Part shown: piece by piece, positions 14,558 through 22,895 of the stretch | Layout of the letters: the number at the start of each line of letters is the position of its first letter | Numbering within the stretch: the stretch's first letter is position 1 | Origin: an uncultured Campylobacter sp. | GTDB taxonomy: Bacteria > Campylobacterota > Campylobacteria > Campylobacterales > Campylobacteraceae | Direction of reading: 5' to 3' | Length of the DNA: 25,540 bases | Assembly (NCBI RefSeq): GCF_938015785.1 | Contig: NZ_CALLWC010000068.1 | Location: forward strand, 1 to 25,540 | Program-made: the position numbers and the translations under genes | Notes under the pieces: model-generated | What the model was told of the DNA's origin: nothing | The model's database searches: none | The model's input: the letters and a program-made list of their open reading frames with translations, nothing else

Positions 14558-16452
14558 TGCTCTTGCGTTTTGTTTTGTTTGTAAATTTTTATATAGTTTT
14601 CTGGCTCTTCAAAGGCTTCAAATTTTATCTCATATAAAATTTTATCAGTTTCGTATTCTTTGCCATCCAACACAAGCAATGCTCTATCTTTCTCTTTTTC
14701 TTTTATAAACCCATTATCTCCTAGTACCAGCCTTATCTTTTCCCAATCGTCATAAAAATACTCTTGAAGTAGCGGTAAAATTTTATTTTTAAAGATTGAG
14801 GCTAGCTCTGATATATCCGCACCGCTTTTTATTGACATAAAATAAGCATGCCCTATCGTGTGGTCTCTGTCGTAAAGATACTCTATACGCTCATTTATTT
14901 TTTCAAGCATTTTTTTGAGCTCTATCTTAGTATTAGTTTCGTTTTCTGTTATCTTGATTTTTTCTAAAAGTTCAGGCTGCGGCATCATCTCTATAAACTC
15001 AAATCTTCTTCTAAGTGCCGTATCCATAAGGGCTATACTTCGATCCGCGGTATTCATCGTGCCGATTATGTATAAATTTAACGGCACTCCAAATTCCTTT
15101 TTTGAATATGGTAACTCAACCATTATCTCATTACTGGCCCCGAGCCTTTTTGAAGGCTCGATTAGCGTTATAAGCTCACCTAAAATTTTAGATATATTTC
15201 CGCGATTAATTTCGTCGATTATTAAGACATATTTTTGATCAATACCATTCGTTCCATAATTTTCATATTTCTGGCCCAAAATATCTTGAATAATTATGGG
15301 TTCATATGAAGACATTCCATAGGTATCATTATGAAATATAACTTTTATAAATTTATCATAGGATATAGATCTTGATTCATTGCTATTTTGTGGCTTAACC
15401 GATATCGAAAATGTATTATTTCTATATAGGCAAAACGACTGTTTATCAGTAGGAGTTTTTAATATTTTTTCAGACGGATTCTTAGAAATAGGCGGTAGTT
15501 TATTGACATAGTCGTTATATAATTTTTTAAAGCCATCTTCGGTTAGTTCTTCTTTCGTATTTTTTAGCAATACCTTCTTCTCGCTATTGCCGCTAGCCTC
15601 TTTGCAAATTCTTTTAAATACCCCGTCTTTTATATCATACGATATATTTCCACTTTTAGTTTCTGCTTTTATACCTTCTACAAATTCCTCATATCCATAG
15701 CTTTGATGAAATGTTACGAATTTTATCCGTCCACTTCGCATATATTCATCAAATTTCTTTTTTAGAATGGCTCTGTCTTCTTTGTCTCCGATATCTCTTT
15801 TTTCTATTATCTCGATAGCCTTTTTTATAGTGTTATAAGTTTTACCGGTACCTGGAGGGCCGTATAAAATTTGATTTAATGGGAATTTTGTTTGATCCGC
15901 TTTGATCATTTGCTCTACTATTTCTTCTGGATTTTTTAAAAATTTATCATATACCTCCTTGTATACATATTTAAATTTATCAATTAAAGTTTTATAATCT
16001 AAGTTGGTTAAATTATCCATATCTTCTACAGCAAAAACTCTATCTTTCATTTTGACAAACCCTTGTATATCAAATTTATCTAATTCTTCACTTAAAAAGT
16101 TATACACTTTATCCATTAATTGTCTATTTTTCTCTTTTTTATCGTCAAAACCAATTCCAAAAATGAAACCATTATCCGGTTCTGCAGCGAGATAAATATA
16201 TAAAAAGCTTTTATTTTCAAAAGGTTGTGCTCTATTCCACATAAAATCCGATATTTTATTTCCATTAGGTAGCCACTTCCCTATTATTGGCTTCGTTAGT
16301 TCTTCAAAGATTTCATACGTAAATTTCTTAAAGCTTTCATAAAAAGATCTCAGTTCATCAGAAACATGAGTCATGTTTTTTCTATATTTTCCTTGAAATT
16401 CTTTAAAATACTTAAACCCTTTAATTAACTCATCTTGCAACTCTTCGGTCAT
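14554..16452 (-). CDS. mcrB: McrB-type AAA+ GTPase of a modification-dependent restriction system
   Basis: Motor and recognition subunit (632 residues). The C-terminal AAA+ domain has Walker A GPPGTGKT (198-205), the McrB-typical TFHQSYGYEEFVEGI (~247-261), Walker B VLIIDEINRGN (409-419), and the McrB signature MNTADRS (466-472) with the downstream LRRRFEF. Residues ~290-400 form an insertion between the first and second parts of the core, as in many McrB relatives. The N-terminal ~175 residues are presumably the target-recognition domain. They contain KWLPNGNKISDFMWNRAQPF and FIFGIGFDDKKEKNRQ, and I do not recognise the fold. Ribosome site AAAGGAG. A TATAAA at 16491-16496 could give a private promoter. 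Confidence 0.93.
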   Translation of the reverse strand: MTEELQDELIKGFKYFKEFQGKYRKNMTHVSDELRSFYESFKKFTYEIFEELTKPIIGKWLPNGNKISDFMWNRAQPFENKSFLYIYLAAEPDNGFIFGIGFDDKKEKNRQLMDKVYNFLSEELDKFDIQGFVKMKDRVFAVEDMDNLTNLDYKTLIDKFKYVYKEVYDKFLKNPEEIVEQMIKADQTKFPLNQILYGPPGTGKTYNTIKKAIEIIEKRDIGDKEDRAILKKKFDEYMRSGRIKFVTFHQSYGYEEFVEGIKAETKSGNISYDIKDGVFKRICKEASGNSEKKVLLKNTKEELTEDGFKKLYNDYVNKLPPISKNPSEKILKTPTDKQSFCLYRNNTFSISVKPQNSNESRSISYDKFIKVIFHNDTYGMSSYEPIIIQDILGQKYENYGTNGIDQKYVLIIDEINRGNISKILGELITLIEPSKRLGASNEIMVELPYSKKEFGVPLNLYIIGTMNTADRSIALMDTALRRRFEFIEMMPQPELLEKIKITENETNTKIELKKMLEKINERIEYLYDRDHTIGHAYFMSIKSGADISELASIFKNKILPLLQEYFYDDWEKIRLVLGDNGFIKEKEKDRALLVLDGKEYETDKILYEIKFEAFEEPENYIKIYKQNKTQEQ

Positions 16453-16538
16453 CTTTTTCTCCTTTAAATTTTAAAGCTGAATACTCTATATTTATAAGGC
16501 TTATTCTGCCTACACCCAAATTAAATTTACATAAAATC

Positions 16539-16871
16539 CTACAACCTTATATAGTTATAAAAATTTCTAATTATTTTTGGATGTTTTAACTTTTTTAGAG
16601 CACTTGATTCTATTTGACGGATTCTCTCACGACTAACCCCGCCAAGAACGGCACCAATCTCCTCAAGCGTATATTCTCCACCGCTTCTTATATTTGAATC
16701 AAAGGCTGCATTTTTGAGATTTAAGATACTTAAAATCCTTGACAGATCACTATTTATATGCTTTAGTACAAATTTTTGACTTTGACCTAAATTTGGCTCA
16801 TTTAACAGGCTTTTTACCTTGAGTTTTAGCTGATTTGCTTCATCTAAAAGATTTAAAATTTTAATCTGCAT
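16539..16871 (-). CDS. Small sigma-70 region-4-like DNA-binding protein
   Basis: A 110-residue protein with AAGGAAG as ribosome site. Residues ~66-98 (YTLEEIGAVLGGVSRERIRQ followed by IESSALKKLKHP) are an almost canonical sigma-70 region 4 helix-turn-helix, the part that reads -35 boxes. There is no region 2, so it cannot act as a normal sigma factor. The N-terminal ~60 residues look helical. It lies 86 bases upstream of mcrB on the same strand and may regulate the restriction genes. That is inference; such stand-alone region-4 proteins also occur apart from McrBC. Confidence 0.75.
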   Translation of the reverse strand: MQIKILNLLDEANQLKLKVKSLLNEPNLGQSQKFVLKHINSDLSRILSILNLKNAAFDSNIRSGGEYTLEEIGAVLGGVSRERIRQIESSALKKLKHPKIIRNFYNYIRL

Positions 16872-16905
16872 TTTCTTCCTTATATATAAATTTTAATTTG
16901 ATTTT

Positions 16906-17040
16906 TCAAGCCCTTGTACAATAAGTATCTTTATCGCTAGCCTTGGTATATTGCTTTACAATCACGTCTATGGCTTTTGCGGAGTCCGTCTTCGTTTAAA
17001 ACTCATCTCGTAGCTTTAAACATCCTTCCAATGCTATCAT
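16906..17040 (-). pseudogene. Remnant small ORF with an in-frame stop
   Basis: ATG at 17040 has a good ribosome site (AAGGGAG, 5 bases away) and reads MIALEGCLKLRDEF, then a TAA. The same frame continues after the stop with plausible coding sequence (TKTDSAKAIDVIVKQYTKAS...) for 29 codons to TGA at 16906. It ends just before the sigma-region-4 gene. Best read as a short gene interrupted by a nonsense mutation, or a fragment of a longer lost gene; a 14-residue leader peptide is the alternative. Confidence 0.35.
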
Positions 17041-17216
17041 TTTTACTCCCTTTTGCCATTTTTAAAGTTGTATCACTTATTTTACCGCAAAATTTAGCTC
17101 TAATTCAAGTGGAATATAATCTTAAAATATTATTTAGACTTTCCGCCATAAATTTTTAGAATATTATTGCCAAATCTACTGCAATTTACTATTTCCGCTC
17201 TCACTTTTTATAGTTA
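17041..17216. other. Right edge of the AT-rich defence patch
   Basis: AT-rich spacer before the mnmG stop codon; no gene visible. No direct repeats or tRNA piece at the two edges of the patch could be found by eye, so the mode of acquisition is unclear. Confidence 0.35.
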
Positions 17217-19103
17217 TCATTTTATTTTGCCTTTGATATAGAAATTTTGTTTGATGTAGATGTGCAAAATATCGATCGCGGCGGGCGTTACGCCGCTGAT
17301 CTCGCTCGCGGCAAACAGCGTCGGCGGCGCAAAGCGATTTAGCTTCTGCACTATCTCGTTGCTAAGCCCTCCGATCTTGCTAAAATCGATCTGCGGCGGG
17401 ATCGCGACGCCCAGCAGCCCCTTCATCCTCTCGACCTCGGCGCGCTGCATCGCGATGTAGAAATGATACTTGCACTGCGTTAAAATTTCATCCAAAACCT
17501 CATCGCTAAAGCCCTCAAAATGCGGCGCCAGAGCAAGCAGGCCCGCCTTTGAAAAGCCGCTTTTGGCTACGATTTTTTGCAAGCTACAGCTTTGTGAAAT
17601 TGGCTCTGCGCCGATACTTTGCAGAAGGCTAAGCGTCTGTTTTGAAGGGGTAATCTGCGTTTTTAGCAAAAATTCCATTCCGCTCTGCACATCAAGCTTA
17701 AATTTGCTCACGCGCTCGTAGCTAGCCTCGTCTAAAAGCCCGATCTCGCGGCCGTATTCGCTCAGGCGTAGCACGGCGTTGCCCTCGCGCAGCAGCAGGC
17801 GAAATTCCGCGCGCGAAGTAAACATTCGGTAGGGCTCGTTCGTGCCCTTGGTAACCAGATCGTCGATCAAAACGCCGATATACGCCTCATCCCTGCGCAA
17901 AATCAGAGGCTGCCGCCCGTGCAAATCAAGCACGGCGTTGATGCCTGCCATCAGCCCCTGCGCCGCGGCCTCCTCGTAGCCGGTGGTGCCGTTGATCTGG
18001 CCTGCCAAAAACAGCCCGCGGATCTTTTTGGTCTCAAGGCTGTGTTTAAGTTCGGTAGGATCGATGAAATCGTACTCGATCGCATAGCCCGGGCGGACGA
18101 TTTTAGCATTTTCAAAGCCCCTGATCGTGCGCAAAAACGCAATCTGCACGTCGTAAGGAAGGCTCGTAGAAAGCCCGTTTACGTAATACTCCGTAGCCTC
18201 GCGCGTCTGCGGCTCGACGAAGACGTGGTGGCGGTCGCGATTTGGAAATTCATAAATTTTAGTCTCGATGCTCGGACAGTAGCGCGGACCCGTGCTTGAA
18301 ATTTGCCCCGTAAACATCGGCGCGCGGGCGAAATTTTCGCGGATGATCTCGTGCGTGCGCTCGTTCGTATAAGCGATAAAGCAAGCAAGTTGCTTCGGCG
18401 CAAAATCTTTGCTGCGAAAGCTAAAAGCGCGCGGATCCACGTCGCCGTCTTGGCGCTCAAGCACGCTAAAATCGATCGTCTTAGCATCGATCCTTGGGCA
18501 GGTGCCCGTCTTTAGCCGCCCCATTTGCAGCCCCAAGCTTCGTAGCGATTCGGCCAGCTCGACGCTTGCTAGCTCGCCCACGCGCCCTGCTTGCAGCTTG
18601 TTCTCGCCCACGTGAATTAACCCGTTTAAAAAGGTACCGGCGGTGATTATCAGATGCTCGGTCTCATAAACGTTGCCAAGATGGCTCTTAACGCCGCAAA
18701 CGCGCGGGGCGCCGCCTTGCTCGCAGGTTAAAATTTCGCTCGCGATCTCCTGGCTTATGTCCAGCCCCTGCGTGTTTAGCAGCAAATTTCGCATATAGAT
18801 GCGGTATTCATCCATATCGATCTGAGCGCGCGAGCCGCGCACCGCAGGGCCCTTGCTCTCGTTTAAAATTCTAAACTGCAACCCGCACGCATCCGCCGCA
18901 AGCCCCATCTGACCGCCCAGCGCGTCGATCTCCTTTACCAGATGTCCCTTAGCAAGGCCGCCGATTGCGGGGTTACAGCTCGCAGCGCCGATCTGTTCGG
19001 CCAAGATCGTAATTAGCAGCGTCTTTGCGCCCATTTTTGCGGCGGCCAAACTTGCCTCGATGCCCGCGTGCCCGCCGCCCACAACGATAACGTCGTATTT
19101 CAT
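17217..19103 (-). CDS. mnmG: tRNA uridine-5-carboxymethylaminomethyl modification enzyme MnmG (GidA)
   Basis: FAD-dependent partner of MnmE; together they install the cmnm5 group on wobble U34 of several tRNAs. At 628 residues it is full length. Visible marks: the FAD dinucleotide fold VVGGGHAGIEA (residues ~7-17), SCNPAIGGLAKGHLVKEIDA, the GidA signature GPRYCPSIE, LFLAGQINGTTGYEEAAAQG, and the C-terminal helical domain. The end is typical (SGVTPAAIDILHIYIK). It is divergent from bioB across a 315-base spacer. In C. jejuni gidA (Cj1188c) lies a few genes from rpsB, so the neighbourhood is broadly conserved but with insertions. Confidence 0.97.
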   Translation of the reverse strand: MKYDVIVVGGGHAGIEASLAAAKMGAKTLLITILAEQIGAASCNPAIGGLAKGHLVKEIDALGGQMGLAADACGLQFRILNESKGPAVRGSRAQIDMDEYRIYMRNLLLNTQGLDISQEIASEILTCEQGGAPRVCGVKSHLGNVYETEHLIITAGTFLNGLIHVGENKLQAGRVGELASVELAESLRSLGLQMGRLKTGTCPRIDAKTIDFSVLERQDGDVDPRAFSFRSKDFAPKQLACFIAYTNERTHEIIRENFARAPMFTGQISSTGPRYCPSIETKIYEFPNRDRHHVFVEPQTREATEYYVNGLSTSLPYDVQIAFLRTIRGFENAKIVRPGYAIEYDFIDPTELKHSLETKKIRGLFLAGQINGTTGYEEAAAQGLMAGINAVLDLHGRQPLILRRDEAYIGVLIDDLVTKGTNEPYRMFTSRAEFRLLLREGNAVLRLSEYGREIGLLDEASYERVSKFKLDVQSGMEFLLKTQITPSKQTLSLLQSIGAEPISQSCSLQKIVAKSGFSKAGLLALAPHFEGFSDEVLDEILTQCKYHFYIAMQRAEVERMKGLLGVAIPPQIDFSKIGGLSNEIVQKLNRFAPPTLFAASEISGVTPAAIDILHIYIKQNFYIKGKIK

Positions 19104-19418
19104 TTTTTGCCTTTAAATTTAAAGCCGCAATTTTAGCCAAAATAAAATTTCAAAACGATAAATCGCGCGCAGATGCCGCAGATAGCGGCTCGCTATGTAT
19201 TTTCATACGCGTAAAATTTTACCGCGCCGCAACTTTGAAGCGATTTTAATTTGCGCCGCCGTAAGCGCACAGACGAGCCGTCCGTAAAAGCTTCGGTACA
19301 AAATCGGCGAGCAAGGGCGTAAAATTCCGCGCAAAATTTCTGCGCCAAAATTTCACGCGCGAACTTTGCTTTAAATTTCGCATTGTATAATTACGCATTT
19401 TTTCAAAAAGGCTAAGTA
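19104..19418. other. Divergent spacer between mnmG and bioB
   Basis: A 315-base region with no gene. It holds the ribosome site for mnmG (AAAGGC), a weak minus-strand -10 candidate TAAAAT (19135-19130), and GCG/AAATTT repeat pieces such as GTAAAATTCCGCGC and AAAATTTCTGCGCC around 19318-19365. No BirA-type operator is obvious before bioB. Confidence 0.4.
19386..19391 (+). promoter_or_regulatory. bioB: Candidate -10 box of bioB
   Basis: TATAAT in the context TTGTATAATTA, 28 bases before the bioB start codon. The leader would be only about 20 nt and would contain the AAAAAGG ribosome site. Confidence 0.5.
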
Positions 19419-20408
19419 TTGATAGACAAATTTTATATTTCCGAGCTGAAAGATCGCGTGATAGGCGGCTGCGAGATTGCGAAGGAGGAGGCGCTAAATC
19501 TGGCGCGATGCGAGGATTTGGGCGCGCTTTTTGCGGCGGCGGATGAGATCAGGCGCGAGTTCTGCGGCGATAAATTTAATCTTTGCACGATCATAAACGT
19601 AAAATCGGGGCGCTGTAGCGAGGACTGCAAATACTGCGCGCAGTCGGCGCATTTTAACACGGGCTGCGAGACTTACGGAATTTTGGGCGAGCAGCAGGTG
19701 CTAAGCGCCGCGCTTGCAAACGAAACCGAGCAGACGCACCGCTTCTCGCTCGTCGCCAGCGGGCGCGGAATTTCTCAAAAAAGCTCCGATCTGAGAGCAT
19801 ACTGCGCGATCTATGAACGGCTGCGGAGCGAAACGCGGCTGCATCTGTGCGCCTCGCTGGGAATCGCTTCAAAGCCCGCGCTGGCGCTGCTTAAAGCTAG
19901 CGGCGTGCAGACCTATCATCACAATCTCGAGACTTCGCGCAAATTTTATCCGCAGATATGCACGACGCACAGCTACGACGATCGCATCCAAACGATACAA
20001 AACTGCCGCGCCGTGGGGCTTGACGTATGTAGCGGCGGGATTTTCGGGCTGGGCGAAAATATGGAGGATCGCATCGATATGGTGCTGCAGCTGCGAGAGC
20101 TGGGCGTTAGCTCCGTGCCGATCAATATCCTGACCCCGATCAAGGGCACTCCGCTGCAAAATGCCGCGCCGCTGGCGCACGATGAAATTTTAAAATCGAT
20201 CGCGATCTACCGCTTCATCTTGCCGCGCGCGTATCTGCGCTTCGCAGGCGGCAGGCGAAATTTGGGCGAGCACGTGCGCACGGCGCTTGGATGCGGCATC
20301 AACTCGGCGCTTACGGGCAATTTCCTGACCACCACCGGCGATAGCATCGCAAGCGATAAGGCGCTTGTAGCGCAGTGTGGGTTCGACCTCGCAAAGGGCG
20401 CGGATTAG
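19419..20408 (+). CDS. bioB: Biotin synthase
   Basis: Radical-SAM enzyme that inserts sulfur into dethiobiotin, the last step of biotin synthesis. The 4Fe-4S cysteines are Cys66, Cys70 and Cys73 in GRCSEDCKYCAQS. Other BioB marks are YHHNLETSRKFYPQI, CSGGIFGLGENMEDRIDM, and the PINILTPIKGTPLQ segment. Length 329 is normal. The start is TTG at 19419 with AAAAAGG upstream; the next in-frame candidate would remove conserved N-terminal sequence. No other bio gene is adjacent, as in C. jejuni where bioB also stands apart. Confidence 0.97.
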   Translation: MIDKFYISELKDRVIGGCEIAKEEALNLARCEDLGALFAAADEIRREFCGDKFNLCTIINVKSGRCSEDCKYCAQSAHFNTGCETYGILGEQQVLSAALANETEQTHRFSLVASGRGISQKSSDLRAYCAIYERLRSETRLHLCASLGIASKPALALLKASGVQTYHHNLETSRKFYPQICTTHSYDDRIQTIQNCRAVGLDVCSGGIFGLGENMEDRIDMVLQLRELGVSSVPINILTPIKGTPLQNAAPLAHDEILKSIAIYRFILPRAYLRFAGGRRNLGEHVRTALGCGINSALTGNFLTTTGDSIASDKALVAQCGFDLAKGAD

Positions 20409-20447
20409 CGGCTGCGGGGAATTAAAGATAAAATTTGAAAGGCAACT

Positions 20448-20873
20448 GTGAAGTTAAAATTTTTCCTTGCCCTTATTTTGGTCGTCTTGCTTGGAGGTTG
20501 CTCGCTGCTCCCGCAGGGCGACGAGGAAGCTTTGTTTGCAACAGGCGCGAACAGATGCGACATCGCAAGCTCGCTAAATAAGAAGCAACCAAACCGCTGC
20601 GCGAAGCGGCAAAAAATCGACGCCGAAGTCGCGCAGACGGCGCAAGAGCAAGCGGCATCGCAAGACGCGTTTAATTCATTCAGAGCGAATAGCGCGCAAG
20701 CTCAGCAAAGAGCGCAGCAGCAGTATATCGCCACGCAGCAAAGCCTAATGCAACAGCAATCGCAGCAGCAACTGGAGCAGATGCAGCAGCGACAAAATAT
20801 GAGAAATTTACAAAACGAGCAGAACTGGAACAGGCTGCGTAATCTTGAAAATATAAGCAGCGGCCGGATTTAG
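20448..20873 (+). CDS. Glutamine-rich lipoprotein
   Basis: A 141-residue protein starting with GTG (GAAAGG upstream), 39 bases after bioB. The signal peptide ends in a clear lipobox, LLGGCS, with acylated Cys at ~18. Two further cysteines (in NRCDIAS and NRCAKRQK) could form a disulfide. From ~residue 60 on it is strongly Q-rich (runs such as QQQSQQQLEQMQQRQN) and predicted helical or disordered. No family recognised. Small Campylobacter lipoproteins with Q/N-rich tails are known as hypothetical proteins only. It may share the bioB transcript. Confidence 0.75.
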   Translation: MKLKFFLALILVVLLGGCSLLPQGDEEALFATGANRCDIASSLNKKQPNRCAKRQKIDAEVAQTAQEQAASQDAFNSFRANSAQAQQRAQQQYIATQQSLMQQQSQQQLEQMQQRQNMRNLQNEQNWNRLRNLENISSGRI

Positions 20874-21052
20874 CCGTGAATTTTACAATTTGATCTAAAT
20901 TTTAATTCGCGCGACTTTCATTCTAGATCAATTAGCCTCGGTAAAAATATGATGAAATTTCAGCCAAAATACTACAAAATCAAATGAGGTCTTAAATTTC
21001 AAGGGCAGACAGCTGAATGATAGAAAATTTTAATTGATTTTAAGTGATGAAA
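20874..21052. other. Spacer between the lipoprotein gene and tRNA-Glu
   Basis: AT-rich, no gene visible. A short CGGC...GCCG hairpin overlaps the end of the lipoprotein gene and is followed by AATTTTAC, a weak terminator at best. Confidence 0.35.
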
Positions 21053-21127
21053 TGGTGACCCACAGGAGATTTGAACTCCTGTTACCGGCGTGAGAGGCCA
21101 GCGTCCTAACCACTAGACGAGTGGGCC
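21053..21127 (-). tRNA. tRNA-Glu (anticodon CTC)
   Basis: Reads GGCCCAC...GTGGGTC as the acceptor stem (one G-T pair), followed by ACCA, so the CCA end is encoded. The D-arm region is TCGTCTAGTGGTTAGGA and the T-arm is CAGGAGTTCAAATCTCCTG. The anticodon stem-loop is CTGGC-CTCTCAC-GCCGG, giving anticodon CTC, which reads GAG. The general sequence is that of tRNA-Glu, which in AT-rich Campylobacter usually has TTC. The CTC form would supplement it in a genome that uses many GAG codons. Confidence 0.92.
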
Positions 21128-21435
21128 GCGAGATTAAAAACGAGATGATAGCGAAGTGTATATAAATTTTGGATTAAATTATATAATTTCAACAAAAATA
21201 ATGCAAAATAAAATTTTCGCCGAAAACTTAAAGCTTTTTGGCATAGCCGTAAATCTTGGTGCTCTAGAGAGTCCGATATGCCGCCCATTCTAGATGCCAC
21301 ATAAATAAGTTCCGTCGTTGCAGCCATAAGCCAAATCGATATCATAAAAGCTTGCTGCGCCTTGCTATCAGCATCAAAAACGCCAATAATTTTATCGCGC
21401 TGATTTAAAGCAGGTGATAAAAAGCCATTTAGCAT
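21106..21435 (-). pseudogene. Doubtful ORF running into the tRNA-Glu gene
   Basis: ATG at 21435 lies 6 bases after the ankyrin-gene stop and has AAGG 4 bases upstream, so translation could start here. The first ~65 residues (MLNGFLSPALNQRDKIIGVF, then a hydrophobic AFMISIWLMAATTELIYVA) look protein-like. The remainder is AT-rich translation, and its stop codon lies inside the D-loop of the tRNA gene on the same strand. A complete gene is therefore unlikely; it may be the 5' remnant of a gene. Unknown family. Confidence 0.25.
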
Positions 21436-21441
21436 GCCTTG

Positions 21442-22665
21442 TTATTTGGCTTCTAGGCTTTTTAGATACTCATATACTCTTTTATCCTCATTTTTCCTTG
21501 CCCAATCCGATGGAGTTACGCTTTGGTTATGAGAACATCTAGCTTTTGGATCGGCGCCTCTTTCTACTAGATATTTTACGATTTCTAGACTATGAGAACT
21601 TGCCGCATAATTTACCATGGAGCATCCGTCGCTATCTTTTGCATTAAAATTTCCGCCGTATTTTTCCAAAAGCTTTACAAGCCTAAAACTCTTCTCATCG
21701 TCGTGTTGGCTTCCGAATACACTCATCATCATCGCGCTATCAGTCAGTCTTTTTGCGCACTCTAGCATCGCGCGAAGCGAATTTTCGTTACCTAACATTA
21801 CCGCCATTTCGATGGGAGTGGTATTTTCATGACCTTTAAAATTCGGATCGCCGCCCATTTCGCAGTATTTTTTAGCATCTTCGGCGTTGTCTGAATATGC
21901 CGTTTTGTGAAGCAGCGTTTGTATCTCATCTATACTCAAACTCTCTTCAGTCTTAGGCGTAACGAAAAAGTTTTCGTCGTAAATCTCCTTTAAAGAATTT
22001 GTACCGTAGTATTTACCTGGCTCGTCTTTAAAAATCAAATTTATACCATTTAAATCCGTAAGTTCTATAGAGTCGTTTGTTTTTAAATTTATTATCTTGT
22101 TAAAGTTAAAAACTAAATCATCCTTTTTAACTCCGCTATCAAAGATGAAAAAGTGACTAAACTCGTAAGGAAATTCGTTTTTGTATTCGGGGTTTGACGC
22201 CGGATTTATTCTAGAATCGCCGATTTCTATCTTATCGTGCCCCCATCTTTTGCCGAATATAAATATATTTGTACCCCAGCTTTTTGAAATTTTATCATCG
22301 TTCTCGCCCATTACGAAGATATCGTTTCCCCATGGGTCTTCCACATCGCTTCTGCCGCCCGTCAAAATATAGACGTTGTTATTTCCGGGGCAAACTATAG
22401 AGTGCCTCGTATCGCTTTCGGCTATAATGATTTCGTCTGAGTTTTGGTTGCAGCGAGAATTTATGTCCCAATATATGGTTTTGCTAAAATTTAAACCCAC
22501 GTCTTCCAATACGGTGGTATCAAATCCTTGCGTCACTAAAATCTTTTTAGGAAAATATCCTTTCGCTTGCCCATCTTTGATAAATTTTTCCAAGCTTTGA
22601 AAGTCGGTTATATTGCCTCCAAAACAGCCGCCGACTACCAAAAACAATATAACGATAAATCTCAT
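21442..22665 (-). CDS. Exported RTX-like beta-roll plus ankyrin-repeat protein, probable lipoprotein
   Basis: 407 residues; ATG with a strong AGAGGAG ribosome site. The signal peptide MRFIVILFLVVGGC ends in a near-lipobox (VGGC), so it may be lipidated. Residues ~95-150 contain beta-strand repeats (NNVYILTGG, GNDIFVMGENDDKI, GTNIFIFGKRWGHDKIEIG). Residues 172-205 (FFIFDSGVKKDDLVF, then NDSIELTDLNG) resemble the module that closes hemolysin-type calcium-binding domains. Residues ~245-405 are three to four ankyrin repeats (AKKYCEMGGDPNFKG, TPIEMAVMLGNENSL, EIVKYLVERGADPKA). Cys72 and Cys92 could pair. Likely a periplasmic or surface interaction protein; function unknown. Confidence 0.8.
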   Translation of the reverse strand: MRFIVILFLVVGGCFGGNITDFQSLEKFIKDGQAKGYFPKKILVTQGFDTTVLEDVGLNFSKTIYWDINSRCNQNSDEIIIAESDTRHSIVCPGNNNVYILTGGRSDVEDPWGNDIFVMGENDDKISKSWGTNIFIFGKRWGHDKIEIGDSRINPASNPEYKNEFPYEFSHFFIFDSGVKKDDLVFNFNKIINLKTNDSIELTDLNGINLIFKDEPGKYYGTNSLKEIYDENFFVTPKTEESLSIDEIQTLLHKTAYSDNAEDAKKYCEMGGDPNFKGHENTTPIEMAVMLGNENSLRAMLECAKRLTDSAMMMSVFGSQHDDEKSFRLVKLLEKYGGNFNAKDSDGCSMVNYAASSHSLEIVKYLVERGADPKARCSHNQSVTPSDWARKNEDKRVYEYLKSLEAK

Positions 22666-22895
22666 ATTTGCTCCTCTTTTCGAGATAAAATTTTAAAAAT
22701 TATACAAAATTTGTAAGCAAAATTTACTAAAAACAGCTCAATTTTAAAAATCAAAAATAAGCTTTTTTAATGCTTATAGTAATGGCACTTGAATAGTTAT
22801 AAATTTTAAGCTACTCCGCTGCTTTTAAATTTAAAAAGTTAAATCAATTTTAAACAAAATTTGCGTAAAATCCCATTTCCAAATGTATTGCGCGA
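22666..22895. other. AT-rich spacer upstream of the ankyrin gene
   Basis: No gene. Very A/T-rich, with long AAAATTTT-type runs that probably include the promoter of the minus-strand ankyrin gene; no single -10 stands out. Confidence 0.35.

Noticed and set aside
12720..17210. Whole McrBC patch as an integrative element with attachment sites
   Set aside because: Composition supports acquisition, but I found no integrase, tRNA end or flanking direct repeats by eye.
17919..18615. Plus- and minus-strand frames overlapping mnmG
   Set aside because: mnmG is conserved and continuous; the overlapping frames are R/A-rich shadow translations.
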